From positions 1 to 55,196 of the forward strand of contig JANQQU010000067.1 of assembly GCA_028284905.1 (NCBI GenBank): a DNA stretch of 55,196 nucleotides, in the 5' to 3' direction. The translations under genes were made by a program, and so were the position numbers. The notes under the pieces were generated by a model, which had not been told where the DNA came from, did not search any database, and was given only the letters and a program-made list of their open reading frames with translations. The DNA comes from Calditrichia bacterium. GTDB taxonomy: Bacteria > Calditrichota > Calditrichia > RBG-13-44-9 > J075. Positions 1 through 8,307 of this stretch are shown here, in pieces; within the stretch, counting starts at the first letter, position 1, and each line of letters begins with the position of its first letter.

Positions 1-152
1 CCTTTTATGTAATGCATTAGCTCTCCACATTCTTTTTTTTAGCTGTAAAACGGTAGTGCCAGGTTTCCTGGATTGCAAATACTTTTTACACAGTCTCTCC
101 AGTTTGGGAATGAATTACAAGGGAAACTCTGTTTCTCAATCTATCTCTGTCA

Positions 153-205
153 GCGAAACTGGAGTTTCGCCAATAATTGCGTTGCCAAACTGGAGTTTGG
201 CAACG
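153..205. repeat. Two adjacent perfect short palindromes with an AAACTGGAGTTT core
   Basis: Bases 153-170 form an 8-base-arm palindrome (GCGAAACT-GG-AGTTTCGC). Bases 180-205 form a 12-base-arm palindrome around the same core, with CGTTGCCAAACT as the left arm. A third half copy, CTCCAGTTTGG, lies at about 97-107. No T-run follows, so these look less like terminators than like a small dispersed palindromic repeat. They lie just downstream of the minus-strand gene ending at 262. Confidence 0.7.
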
Positions 206-261
206 AGGCGAGTTGACAGTGGCATTTGGAAGTAAATACTTTGCTGCTACTGTAAAAGATA

Positions 262-759
262 TCAACAAACGTCGCCTAAAAACTGCTCCACGTCATCAAC
301 AAAAGCCAGCGTGTTTTTTTCAAGCTGATCGGTTAGCACATCCAAATCACCAAAATCCGGATTGCTTTCCAGAGTGTGACCAACAATTAAATCTAATCCC
401 TTGATCGATACCGGCACTCGATATTTCTCCCAACCGCTTTCTTTCACCGCCAGCCAGTATTTTTTTTGCACCTTTTTATTAACGCCGCAGAGCCAAATTT
501 CGAATTGACAGGTTTCGTGCATAAAAAGAACAATCGTTTTTAGCTGTCGTGCCTTTAAAGCGGGAGAAATGAAAGCAAAAAAGGTAATATCCATCGTGCC
601 GGGGTAAAGACTGCCGGAAACATAATGGCCGGGATAGTTATTTTGAAAATGCAGCCGCAACTGCTTCAAATAATCCATCAATCCCCGATAGGCGGTGGTA
701 ATTTCCCCCTTCGCCATCGCATTCCGATACACATCCATATACGCTTGCAATGATTTCAT
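262..759 (-). CDS. DUF7000-like conserved hypothetical protein
   Basis: The gene encodes a 165-residue soluble protein with no signal peptide or membrane segment. The N-terminal half (MKSLQAYMDVYRNAMAKGEI) and the pattern of a short helical start followed by a mixed core with conserved Trp and Phe residues resemble the DUF7000 family, which is found in many bacteria and has no known function. The start at 759 has AAGG about ten bases upstream. It stands alone, about 35 bases downstream of the SRPBCC gene on the same strand, so the two may be co-transcribed. The family assignment comes from memory of the N-terminal pattern and is moderate. No catalytic motif can be seen. Confidence 0.6.
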   Translation of the reverse strand: MKSLQAYMDVYRNAMAKGEITTAYRGLMDYLKQLRLHFQNNYPGHYVSGSLYPGTMDITFFAFISPALKARQLKTIVLFMHETCQFEIWLCGVNKKVQKKYWLAVKESGWEKYRVPVSIKGLDLIVGHTLESNPDFGDLDVLTDQLEKNTLAFVDDVEQFLGDVC

Positions 760-794
760 AGCTACAACCTTCGCTTAATAATGGATATTATTAA

Positions 795-1202
795 CTATTT
801 CGCTTCAACATGCTTAACGAAATTATTGAGAATTGCCTGCCACCCTTGTTCCTGAATGTCCAGGGAATTTTCCGCATCCGGATCAAAAGTTTCCTCGATC
901 CTCACCCCATCTTCAATCGGGATAAATTCGATGCGAACTTTCCGGCCATCCCCAAGTGAATAGGCGATCAACTTATTCTTCTCAATGCTGGTATAAACGC
1001 CTTCAAAATCGAACGCCATGCTACCGTCTTTCGCTGCCATCCGGGAGCGGAATTTGCCACCAACTTTCAGGTCGACCTCAGCATGAGTGGTATGCCAGTC
1101 AGCCGACGCAGTATTCCAAACTTTAATATCTGCTGGTGTCGTCCAGGCTTGCCAGGCTTCTTCTATGCTGACTTTCGCTGTTGCGCTTACTTTGATGGCC
1201 AT
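795..1202 (-). CDS. SRPBCC (START-like) domain protein, AHSA1 family
   Basis: The gene encodes a 135-residue single-domain protein. It shows the AHSA1/SRPBCC layout: an N-terminal strand (IKVSATAKVSIEEAWQAWTT), a loop with a Trp and a metal-free hydrophobic cup (VGGKFRSRM, FDFEGVYTSIEKNKLIAYSL), and a C-terminal helix with the typical QEQGWQAILNNFVKHVE ending. Members bind hydrophobic ligands or act as polyketide-cyclase-like or stress-related proteins, and the exact ligand cannot be read from sequence. The ATG at 1202 has GAGG a few bases upstream. The next minus-strand gene upstream is separated by a terminator, so transcription probably starts close to this gene. Confidence 0.85.
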   Translation of the reverse strand: MAIKVSATAKVSIEEAWQAWTTPADIKVWNTASADWHTTHAEVDLKVGGKFRSRMAAKDGSMAFDFEGVYTSIEKNKLIAYSLGDGRKVRIEFIPIEDGVRIEETFDPDAENSLDIQEQGWQAILNNFVKHVEAK

Positions 1203-1270
1203 TCGATACCTCGTCGTTATCTGTTGACTTTAATTAAAACTAGCATCTATTTCGCTAAACGTCAATAAAA

Positions 1271-1302
1271 AATGCCGGCCCATTGTATAATGAACCGGCA
1301 TT
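1271..1302 (-). terminator. Rho-independent terminator after the heparinase-like gene
   Basis: Arms AATGCCGG (1271-1278) and CCGGCATT (1295-1302) form a stem around a 16-base loop. Read on the minus strand the stem runs into a T-rich tract (ATTTTTTATTG). This fits an intrinsic terminator for the minus-strand gene ending at 1487. The opposite side also has T-rich sequence, so it may act in both directions. Confidence 0.7.
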
Positions 1303-1349
1303 TTATTTCTTAAATTTTTGATTTTGGTACCAAACACTTTTTATTAAAG

Positions 1350-1444
1350 CCACAGAATTGCACTGATTAGCACAGATTTATAAGGGCTTCACTGAAATAT
1401 CATCATTTTTTTTAAGTCAGTGTAAATCCGTGAAATCTGTGGCA
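1350..1444. repeat. Imperfect inverted repeat of CACAGATTT / AAATCTGTG type
   Basis: The spacer contains CCACAGAATTGCACTG and GCACAGATTTAT on the left and CAGTGTAAATCCGTG and AAATCTGTGGC on the right, so the two halves are loosely complementary. No coding potential is visible. I read it as a degenerate dispersed spacer repeat. Confidence 0.5.
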
Positions 1445-1486
1445 AATTTTTTAAAGGTATTCTAACCGGGACTTTTGAACAGGTCA

Positions 1487-3937
1487 TCATTGCTTCTTAA
1501 TAGAGAAAGTTCCTCCTCCCGATTGCTCGAAAAAAAGAATACCATCATTGGCAACTTCAGTGGATGTAATCTTTTTACCGTCGCGTGTAACGGTGTATTT
1601 TCCCGCCGACAGTCCGCTGATAAAGTGCCAGACTTTTTTCCCGGAGTCAAAACGGTAACTCAACGAGCGATATTGTCCCTTCGTCTTGTTAATCAACACT
1701 GCCCGATCCTGGTTGATCAAAGCCCCAAAATAATTTTCGTTCCCGATGTCGCTAACCGGGGCCATCTTCGCCATTGTGTTCGAATCGCCGAGCTGCATCA
1801 CCACGAAGTATTGTGATAAGCTGTCATTGCGGGCATCTTCGATTTCCAGACGATGAGTGCCGGCCCAAAAGGCGCCCCAATCGGTGTAAGGCCCGCGTTC
1901 GTGAGAGATATTTCCCTCCGAATCTGTAAACCAATAAAAGGTATTGCCTTCATTACCACCGCGCATCTGCAGCCGCACATTAGATGGTGCCATGAGCTTG
2001 ACAAACAAACGGCCATGGGCATTAAAGAGGGTATTGGTTGCCGAGAAGGTGCTGCCTTCATCGGCGGTCCAGTGTCCTTTACCGTGATAATCCCAGTTAC
2101 CATCGAGCAGCTCCGGCATCACCGGGGTATGCAGCAACCAACGCTTCTTGATTTGCGGGCGATTGAGGAAAACATCATCAACAACGACCACATATTCTTC
2201 ATTATTGTAATTCGGCGCATTGGGATCGCGTAAATACAGCAGCGCCCGGCGAATACGACGGGCATATTTTTCACCTTTGTAAGAACGGGTATAGTCGTAA
2301 TCGATAAAATCGAAGCGATCTTTCTCAAACCGTTGCGCAAGCACAGTTCCAACATGATTACGACCACCATCTGTATTCGCCCGGTCTTTGTAGGATGATG
2401 AGCGGTCATGGGTTTTCATGCTGTAGCGATAGAAGAGATGCCCGTCCGGCTCTTGCAACGCCAAGAGATTATGAAAAATCGGATTGCCGGTTTTTTCCGA
2501 TTTGGGCAGATGCGTATCGCCTTTACTGACGCCGGCATCCACCGCAAGCGTACCATGTTTGAAGAGCACAAAACTACCGTTATCCTGATTGTAATGACGG
2601 CTGAGATGATACTTCGGCGTATAGAAATTGATCTTCGTGGCGTCATCGCTGTGGAGATCGCTGAGAAAAATTGCATCTCCCAGACCAAAGCGGTATGAGG
2701 ACTGAATACCGGCTTCCTCCGGTGATTTAACGGCGACATCTTTGTAGCCCCACAAAAACTTGTAGAACAACCACATCACCCGCGGCCCCTCCTCGGACAG
2801 CGTCACCTTGGTGATCTTCATCCGGCTCTCTTCAACAACCCACTTATAGAAACCGGCATAGAGCGGTTCTTCTTTTTTGATGAGAGATGCGATCGGCATC
2901 ATCTGTTTCAAGGTTCCCATCGTTTCCCATTCCCGTAAGGAAGCGGCATCGTTCCGCTGTTGAAAATATCCCCGCTTCCGGCCTTCGACCTTCATCGGCA
3001 AGGCATAAAAGAAGGTGTAAAGGGGAATATCACGCAGCCACTTGAACTTGGTAAAGACATTTTCCCCAACGGCAGTGGAGAGTGCGGAGAGATACCAGAC
3101 GAGGTTGGTCACCGCACCGCTAAAATAGTTGGCGCCTTCACTCCAGCCGGCGGTGCCTTCGAACAACCGTTCCCCCTGATGGAGAATACGATCGTACCAC
3201 AACCATTGAACGCCGTCGAGCATTTCCTTTGCCTGGGCATCATATTTTGTGCCAAGGTTATCGCCCCAGGTTGCCAATCCGCCGATGCCAACATCATGGC
3301 ATTGCGAAGTCAGCGTCAATCCCAATTTATTCTTTCCACCGATATCGACTTCATCATCGCGTTTCTGGAAGCAAAGATACAACGCATCTGCCAGCGTCCG
3401 CTTCTGTTCCGTGCTCAGCTGGTCGAAACACCAATCGTAGACGACCCCCAGCGCCAAATTGATATATCCTCCCTGGGAAGGCGATTCCATAACGGCGGCA
3501 TGGTCTTTTTCCTTCAACCATTTCCGTTTTTTCCGCTTCTGTTTATCAATCTCCACGGTGTGGGCATACGCTTTATCCGCATATTCTTTCGGGCTGTATG
3601 CAAAGGTATAGTTGGAAAACATTCCGGAGGCACTGGCATAGCAGAGGAAAGAAAAACTTTTTGCATCGAGCAACAACAGATTCCGGTTCTTTTCCGCCGG
3701 ATCAATCCGAAATGCGGCATCAACCTCATTAACGAATTTTTGAAAAGCAGCGGCCTCATACGTATCGATATACTGCTTGATTTCCTGAAAACTTTCTTTC
3801 GTGAAAAAGAGGCGTGGATGTTCCTTCTTCGCAAGCGGACTCCCTTTCGGTGGCGTAAATTCCTGCCCAAAAAGTCCTTGCGTCATTACAAAAAGAACAA
3901 TTAAAACAAACATGATAAATTTTGAATAAGTAAACAT
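1487..3937 (-). CDS. Secreted heparinase II/III-like polysaccharide lyase
   Basis: The gene encodes an 816-residue protein with an N-terminal signal peptide (hydrophobic stretch about residues 8-24, ending before GQEF). The first mature motif, KEHPRLFFTKESFQEIK, is the usual opening of bacterial heparinase II/III and alginate lyase-like proteins. A helical toroid domain follows (about 40-390, with YINLALGVVYDWCFDQLS and SEGANYFSGAVTNLVWY). The C-terminal half is a beta-rich heparinase II/III-like domain (NQDNGSFVLFKHGTLAVDAG and onward). These enzymes cleave acidic polysaccharides by beta-elimination, and the substrate cannot be inferred here. No PNPFNP-type sorting domain is present, so it is probably periplasmic. 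GGGGAA lies upstream of the ATG. No sugar transporter or other lyase is adjacent, which argues against a full utilisation locus. Confidence 0.75.
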   Translation of the reverse strand: MFTYSKFIMFVLIVLFVMTQGLFGQEFTPPKGSPLAKKEHPRLFFTKESFQEIKQYIDTYEAAAFQKFVNEVDAAFRIDPAEKNRNLLLLDAKSFSFLCYASASGMFSNYTFAYSPKEYADKAYAHTVEIDKQKRKKRKWLKEKDHAAVMESPSQGGYINLALGVVYDWCFDQLSTEQKRTLADALYLCFQKRDDEVDIGGKNKLGLTLTSQCHDVGIGGLATWGDNLGTKYDAQAKEMLDGVQWLWYDRILHQGERLFEGTAGWSEGANYFSGAVTNLVWYLSALSTAVGENVFTKFKWLRDIPLYTFFYALPMKVEGRKRGYFQQRNDAASLREWETMGTLKQMMPIASLIKKEEPLYAGFYKWVVEESRMKITKVTLSEEGPRVMWLFYKFLWGYKDVAVKSPEEAGIQSSYRFGLGDAIFLSDLHSDDATKINFYTPKYHLSRHYNQDNGSFVLFKHGTLAVDAGVSKGDTHLPKSEKTGNPIFHNLLALQEPDGHLFYRYSMKTHDRSSSYKDRANTDGGRNHVGTVLAQRFEKDRFDFIDYDYTRSYKGEKYARRIRRALLYLRDPNAPNYNNEEYVVVVDDVFLNRPQIKKRWLLHTPVMPELLDGNWDYHGKGHWTADEGSTFSATNTLFNAHGRLFVKLMAPSNVRLQMRGGNEGNTFYWFTDSEGNISHERGPYTDWGAFWAGTHRLEIEDARNDSLSQYFVVMQLGDSNTMAKMAPVSDIGNENYFGALINQDRAVLINKTKGQYRSLSYRFDSGKKVWHFISGLSAGKYTVTRDGKKITSTEVANDGILFFEQSGGGTFSIKKQ

Positions 3938-4084
3938 AGATATAGATTCCCCAGTTTTATTCCGTAAAAGCAGAATTACATATTAGGAGAAATCGATCTG
4001 GAAATGTTGATATGTGGGAGAGATAGAATTTTAGAATTTTAATTTTTCTGCAGGCGCATCTTCAGGAAAAGATTTCCGCCGATC

Positions 4085-4124
4085 AATGCCGGGAAAGCGC
4101 AGATCAAACGCCTTCCCCGGCATT
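4085..4124. terminator. Hairpin downstream of the esterase gene
   Basis: Arms AATGCCGGG (4085-4093) and CCCGGCATT (4116-4124) form a strong stem next to the stop of the minus-strand esterase gene. On the minus strand no T-run follows, so termination is uncertain. The stem shares AATGCCGG with other terminators in the window. Confidence 0.5.
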
Positions 4125-4131
4125 CATTCAT

Positions 4132-5589
4132 TTATTTCATCAAAATCATTTTTCGCACTTGTGAAAATTGGTTGTCGACTTGCAATCGATAAAAATAAAC
4201 CCCACTGGAAACATGCTGCCCAAATTGATTGGTGCCATCCCACTGCACAGTGTATTTCCCGGGAGCTCTGTTTTCACTGACCAATGTCTTTACCAGCTGG
4301 CCGGTAATATCATAAATATCCAAAGCGGCAAATCCAACATCCGACATCCGAAACCCGATATTTGTAACGGGATTAAACGGGTTCGGGAAATTCGGCTGTA
4401 ATTCGAACGATTTCGTAACGGCGATATCGTCGGCAATAGCTGTCGCTGCCGGAAAGGCGAAGATCAACGCATCATCGGTATGCGCCCGCCAGAATCCGTA
4501 GCTGTGCCCCTCCGGAAGTTCTTCGTAGAGATAATCGTAGCCTTTACTGGTGAGAATCGGTAGAAAATTATTCACGCTTTGGTGGATAACGTTAATATGA
4601 TCATAACTGCCATGCAGCATATAAATGCGCAAATCCAGTGGGTCAGAATTGTTAAAGTTAATTAAAATATCTGGCTCCACATAGGGCGAGAAGGCGCCGA
4701 CATGGCCAAAGATTTCCGGGTGCTGCATTGCAATCCAAAGAGAAATATTCCCGCCGGCGGAAGAGCCCATCACCAAACGATTTTCCGCGCCGGTCTTTGT
4801 CCGGTATCTGCCATCCAGCCAGGGTATCAATTCGCTGCTAATAAAAGCAGTAAAGGCATTTTGTTGATTATCAATATACTCCGGAGAACGATTTACCGGC
4901 GGAACGAATACCGCGATTACCGGCTGAATGCGATTCTCGGCAATGAGATAATCAATCACATTATTCATTTTCGCCAGGGTGATATATTCGAGTCCATCGT
5001 GCACCAGCGCCACCGGGTATCGCTCTGTGGATGCATCATAACCGGGGGGCAAATACACCCGCACCTGCCGGGAATTGTTCAGATTACTGCTAAAAAAGAT
5101 GGTATCTTGCAGGGCGCCGTGGGGAATGTTTGCATAGAATTCAACTTCTGCCGGTGGGATATATTCCGGCATCCGCAACTCCGAATTATCGCCAAAGCCA
5201 CCGGGCGCACGAAAAGGATTGCGCGGGTCCAGAATCCAGGTCGATCCATTGTAGACATACTTATAATCCAGCCGGGCATTATTAGCGAACACTTCGGTCC
5301 GGTGCCAAAAATTAGTTCCCTGCACCTGGGTCATCGGCGCATTGTCAGGATTCCAGCCACTGAAATCCCCCGGCACCGCCAAATTGCCACCGGTTCCTTT
5401 GTAAACAAAATGCGCCAGCGTATCTTCAGTTATCGGAAAAGAAGATGTCGCCTGAACAAAACTGTCCACTTTCGCCTGCCGGAGGTTATAGGACGTCGCC
5501 TCCAGTTCCACCAGGAAATCGGCAAACGTCTGTGCCTGGCAAACAAAAGAGAACAAGAGAAAAAAAGTAATTAGTAATAGTCGTTTCAT
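4132..5589 (-). CDS. Secreted esterase: CBM48-like domain, Fes/esterase-D-type hydrolase, C-terminal sorting domain
   Basis: The gene encodes a 485-residue protein with a signal peptide (residues 1-20, ending in CQAQ). Residues about 55-130 look like an E-set/CBM48 domain (FVYKGTGGNLAVPGDFSGW). Residues about 150-390 form an esterase-D/enterochelin-esterase-like alpha/beta hydrolase with the nucleophile motif GSSAG (Ser277) and a likely catalytic His in PEGHSYGFW near 365. The last 85 residues hold a type IX-style sorting domain (QPNFPNPFNPVTNIGF, then the SGVYFYRLQ ending and MILMK). Such enzymes release acyl or feruloyl groups from glycans or hydrolyse siderophore esters, and the substrate is not shown. 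The protein is probably exported and then cell-surface attached or released. The neighbouring heparinase-like gene hints at a polysaccharide-related role, which is inference. Confidence 0.8.
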   Translation of the reverse strand: MKRLLLITFFLLFSFVCQAQTFADFLVELEATSYNLRQAKVDSFVQATSSFPITEDTLAHFVYKGTGGNLAVPGDFSGWNPDNAPMTQVQGTNFWHRTEVFANNARLDYKYVYNGSTWILDPRNPFRAPGGFGDNSELRMPEYIPPAEVEFYANIPHGALQDTIFFSSNLNNSRQVRVYLPPGYDASTERYPVALVHDGLEYITLAKMNNVIDYLIAENRIQPVIAVFVPPVNRSPEYIDNQQNAFTAFISSELIPWLDGRYRTKTGAENRLVMGSSAGGNISLWIAMQHPEIFGHVGAFSPYVEPDILINFNNSDPLDLRIYMLHGSYDHINVIHQSVNNFLPILTSKGYDYLYEELPEGHSYGFWRAHTDDALIFAFPAATAIADDIAVTKSFELQPNFPNPFNPVTNIGFRMSDVGFAALDIYDITGQLVKTLVSENRAPGKYTVQWDGTNQFGQHVSSGVYFYRLQVDNQFSQVRKMILMK

Positions 5590-5667
5590 TGTAATGCACT
5601 TTCATCGTTTATTGTAAAACTGACAGATTTTTATCAATTTAAAATTTGTATTCACTCATAAGCGCGA

Positions 5668-6285
5668 TCAGGCCCCATCTACCCGGCGCAGCAGTTTTCG
5701 ATAGGCAAAGACTTTTCCATGGGTGGATAAAGGCAGATATTCCTTTTTCTGATATAGTGGATCCATAACCAGGAAATCGTTCTCTGTTGCTCCAACAATA
5801 ACCACCCAGTGCGCTTTCCCCAGCTTATGGTAGTTCACCTTGACCATTGGGAGATGGCCCGCTGCCAGATCAGATTCAATCGTTCCACTGCTAACGTAAT
5901 CCCGCAATTCGTAGGTAATATCCGGAAATACCGTCGCGATCTTTCCCCAAATAATTTCGCCCTGATCGTTGAAAACATTTTTCTCGGTAAACCGCCGGTT
6001 AATTGATAGTGGCGTTACTTTCTCGCCCAACACATTAATTACCGCAGCCACATCCGCCACCAGGCAACCGGATGCGCCCATTAAATATGGAGATCGGCCA
6101 ATTTTTTGAGATCCCCACAGTGTATCATTTTGCAGGAAATACGGCACTTTCTTCGCAGTGATCTCCTGGGACGGTTTTAGGGTAACGCCATAGTTTGTCA
6201 TCCAGTATCCAGAGCCCCAATAAAACAATGCGTAACCGGCAACCGCTAGCAGTATAATTGCAGCAATCCAATAGCTTCTTTTCAT
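5668..6285 (-). CDS. Membrane-anchored C39-like cysteine peptidase domain protein
   Basis: I chose the ATG at 6285, which has AGG upstream. A TTG one codon earlier is possible. The 205-residue product has one N-terminal membrane segment (about residues 5-25). A papain-like peptidase C39_2 domain follows: the Cys lies in LMGASGCLVADVAAVINVLG, the His in KAHWVVIVGATE, and the Asp in DFLVMDPLYQ. That gives a full Cys-His-Asp set. In ABC exporters such domains cut leader peptides after GG, but stand-alone members are poorly understood. No exporter or small GG-leader peptide gene lies beside it. The domain should face the periplasm. Confidence 0.75.
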   Translation of the reverse strand: MKRSYWIAAIILLAVAGYALFYWGSGYWMTNYGVTLKPSQEITAKKVPYFLQNDTLWGSQKIGRSPYLMGASGCLVADVAAVINVLGEKVTPLSINRRFTEKNVFNDQGEIIWGKIATVFPDITYELRDYVSSGTIESDLAAGHLPMVKVNYHKLGKAHWVVIVGATENDFLVMDPLYQKKEYLPLSTHGKVFAYRKLLRRVDGA

Positions 6286-6394
6286 CAATCAACCTGTCAT
6301 TTTCTTTCAACCAAAAACAGCGTCCGTAGCTGCCATCTCATTTAGAAAATAATTTACAACTTTGTTAAAAAAATTGGAATCGCTAAATATTAAA

Positions 6395-6775
6395 ATGAAT
6401 ACCTTCTATTATACAGCGGCGATCCTCACACTATTATTGGGAATTATTCATTCCCTGGTAGGAGAACAGTATTTCCTGCGGAAGTTGTTTCGCCGGGAAT
6501 TACCATTTTATGTTGGCAGCGAAGTCTTTGTTAACCAAAGCACCCGGATTTCCTGGCACCTGACAACGCTTGCCTGGTGGGGACTTACCTGGATATTATT
6601 CGAAGTATCGGATTTGGCTTATCAGGAAATTGGCGACAGTATTGCTGTTGTTATCACGATTATCTTTATCGGCAGCGCTATATTGACTGCGGCAATCTCC
6701 AAAGGGCGTTACTTTGTCTGGATTGCCTATCTGCTGATAGCTCTAACAACCGGCCTCGGCATCTTTTTCGGTTAA
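6395..6775 (+). CDS. Small integral membrane protein of unknown function
   Basis: The gene encodes about 126 residues from the ATG at 6395. An upstream in-frame TTG at 6362 would add 11 polar residues and has no better ribosome site. Four hydrophobic segments are visible: TAAILTLLLGIIHSLVG, a segment around TTLAWWGLTWILFEV, AVVITIIFIGSAILTAAI, and FVWIAYLLIALTTGLGIFFG. The motif HSLVGEQYFLRKLFRR after the first helix is distinctive, and a charged loop separates helices one and two. I do not recognise a named family. It is divergent from the C39-like gene, and the roughly 110-base gap between them probably holds both promoters. Confidence 0.65.
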   Translation: MNTFYYTAAILTLLLGIIHSLVGEQYFLRKLFRRELPFYVGSEVFVNQSTRISWHLTTLAWWGLTWILFEVSDLAYQEIGDSIAVVITIIFIGSAILTAAISKGRYFVWIAYLLIALTTGLGIFFG

Positions 6776-6977
6776 GCTGTTAATCTGCAGCAATTAGCTT
6801 ATTGATTATGATTATCCGTAAATCTTTTGAGCCATTCTTTAACAGGCTTACACATTCTCTATTGCCAGGTTTTACCATCGCAAATATAATCGACGGTAAA
6901 AAAATTACAGTGCAAACTATCCGGCAGAAATTCCGTGTAAGATGATCAACATTTGATTCAAGAAAAGGGGCGAAAAC

Positions 6978-8075
6978 ATGTATTTTAGCGGCGAATTATC
7001 CATCGATCCTTCGCAGATGACGATTATCAATCCGGTGAAGCCGAGCAAAGCTTTTGGTAAACTATTCTATTTCCTAACTGCCGGTGCACTTTCCGAAAAA
7101 GAAGAGCAGGAAACATTTTCCGCAGTGGCCATTCTCCAGCAAATAAACCGGGCGCTGCGAACAATGGGTATTAATAACATTGTTCATCTCGCCAAAGATG
7201 AAATCGATTTCTATCTCGATGCCGAAGGCCGGGAAAATGATTTACGGGAAACGATGGAAAGCTTTCGCCTGGAAACAGATCGCTTCGAATCAGAATTGTT
7301 TGAGAAACTTTACCTGGTTATCGAGCACACGGATAATGGCATCAAATACCTGATTAAAATCGCGATTAATCGCATTCATAAAGTCGGAGAATATCCGATT
7401 AAAATCAGCGTTAATGGCGTTCTGACAGATTTTGCTCCCGCCGATGGCGAATCGACAGCGGAAATTACCGAGCGGATGAAGCCAATATTTCAAAGTCAGG
7501 AAAAGTACGACACTTTTCGCCGGGAAAAACAGGCGTTGTTCAATTTGTTCATCGACCAGCTGGCATTGGCGCTACGCACCTATATCCAGGTAGATGATCT
7601 CCACAAGACTGTCGACACCCAAATTATCCGTCCGAAGAAACATATCAAAGATAGCCGGGAAATAGAACACGAACGCTATGGGCAACCGATTTATAGTGGT
7701 TATTATGGCTACGACAGCCTGTTCTTTTATGCATTTCTCTGGTCTGCAATGAGCCATAATCATCATATTCACTATGATAATGTCACCGTTGTCGATAGCC
7801 ACGGTCAGGAGATGTTCTCTGTTGGCGAAGAAGGCTTCAATGCCGGCGATGGCGCTGCGATGAATCCCGAAGCAGATTTTGCGCCTCCGGAAAGCGGAGA
7901 TATCACCTACTTTGGCGATAATGAATTCGCAAGTGAATTTAGTGAAGCCGGCCTTCTCGGCGATGCTTCCGGATTAGGAGATACTGCTAGTGATACCGGA
8001 TGGCTGGATGGCTTCGACTTTGGTGGCGGCGATTTTAGCGGATGCAGTAGTTGTAGTAGCTGTGGCGGCGCCTAA
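6978..8075 (+). CDS. Uncharacterised protein with His-rich loop and Cys-Ser-Gly C-terminal tail
   Basis: The gene encodes 365 residues. The ATG at 6978 has AAGGGG ten bases upstream. There is no signal peptide or clear membrane helix. Residues about 1-220 are an alpha/beta region with many charged residues. A Tyr-rich stretch follows (YSGYYGYDSLFFYAFLWSAM), then a His cluster (SHNHHIHYDN), an acidic low-complexity region, and a tail ending GGGDFSGCSSCSSCGGA. Similar Gly/Cys/Ser tails occur on TPM-domain and other envelope-linked proteins, but no TPM domain is visible. The three spaced Cys plus the His cluster could bind metal, which is inference. A hairpin with a T-run lies about 120 bases downstream and probably ends the transcript. 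Confidence 0.75.
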   Translation: MYFSGELSIDPSQMTIINPVKPSKAFGKLFYFLTAGALSEKEEQETFSAVAILQQINRALRTMGINNIVHLAKDEIDFYLDAEGRENDLRETMESFRLETDRFESELFEKLYLVIEHTDNGIKYLIKIAINRIHKVGEYPIKISVNGVLTDFAPADGESTAEITERMKPIFQSQEKYDTFRREKQALFNLFIDQLALALRTYIQVDDLHKTVDTQIIRPKKHIKDSREIEHERYGQPIYSGYYGYDSLFFYAFLWSAMSHNHHIHYDNVTVVDSHGQEMFSVGEEGFNAGDGAAMNPEADFAPPESGDITYFGDNEFASEFSEAGLLGDASGLGDTASDTGWLDGFDFGGGDFSGCSSCSSCGGA

Positions 8076-8195
8076 CCGGGATTTTCAGCTGCAAATTGTA
8101 TTTTTTCCCTTCCTGAACATGTTTACCTGGAAATTTTCTCAACCAGTTTGCAAACATCTCACCAGCATCATAAAGCCATGTAAAACAGAGAGATA

Positions 8196-8220
8196 GGCGG
8201 TTGCAAAAATTGCAATCGCC
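8196..8220 (+). terminator. Palindrome plus T-run: terminator, or site of the ATTGCA palindrome family
   Basis: Arms GGCGGTTGCA (8196-8205) and TGCAATCGCC (8211-8220) match at nine of ten positions around the loop AAAAT, and a T8 run begins at 8224. The layout is that of an intrinsic terminator for the plus-strand gene ending at 8075. The inner part TTGCA-N5-TGCAA is also the core of the palindromes found between 11749 and 12144, so the site could double as a regulator binding site. Confidence 0.65.
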
Positions 8221-8270
8221 GAGTTTTTTTTGCTTTGTTTGCGCTACATCATTGCCTAACTTGAAAAAAA

Positions 8271-8287
8271 ATTGTAAAAAATACAAT
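8271..8287. promoter_or_regulatory. Perfect palindrome ATTGTA-AAAAA-TACAAT upstream of mazG
   Basis: The arms ATTGTA (8271-8276) and TACAAT (8282-8287) are perfectly complementary, separated by five A. The site ends 20 bases before the mazG ATG. The right arm resembles a -10 box, with TTGAAA at 8261-8266 as a poor -35 (spacing 15). A protein bound here would cover the promoter. It differs from the 12.1-kb sites by one base per arm (A/G exchange). The operator role is inferred. Confidence 0.5.
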
Positions 8288-8307
8288 TCATTATAAGGAT
8301 AAACCGC

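Noticed and set aside
2960-3904. Long plus-strand open frame (314 residues) antisense to the heparinase-like gene
   Set aside because: Its sequence has no domain sense and lies wholly inside a well-supported minus-strand gene.
4702-5574. 290-residue plus-strand open frame antisense to the esterase gene
   Set aside because: It is a shadow of the esterase reading frame, with no ribosome site or recognisable motif.
8196-8220. Reading of GGCGGTTGCA...TTGCA as a sigma-54 promoter for mazG
   Set aside because: The GG and GC elements are not at the required spacing, while the palindrome with T8 fits a terminator better.
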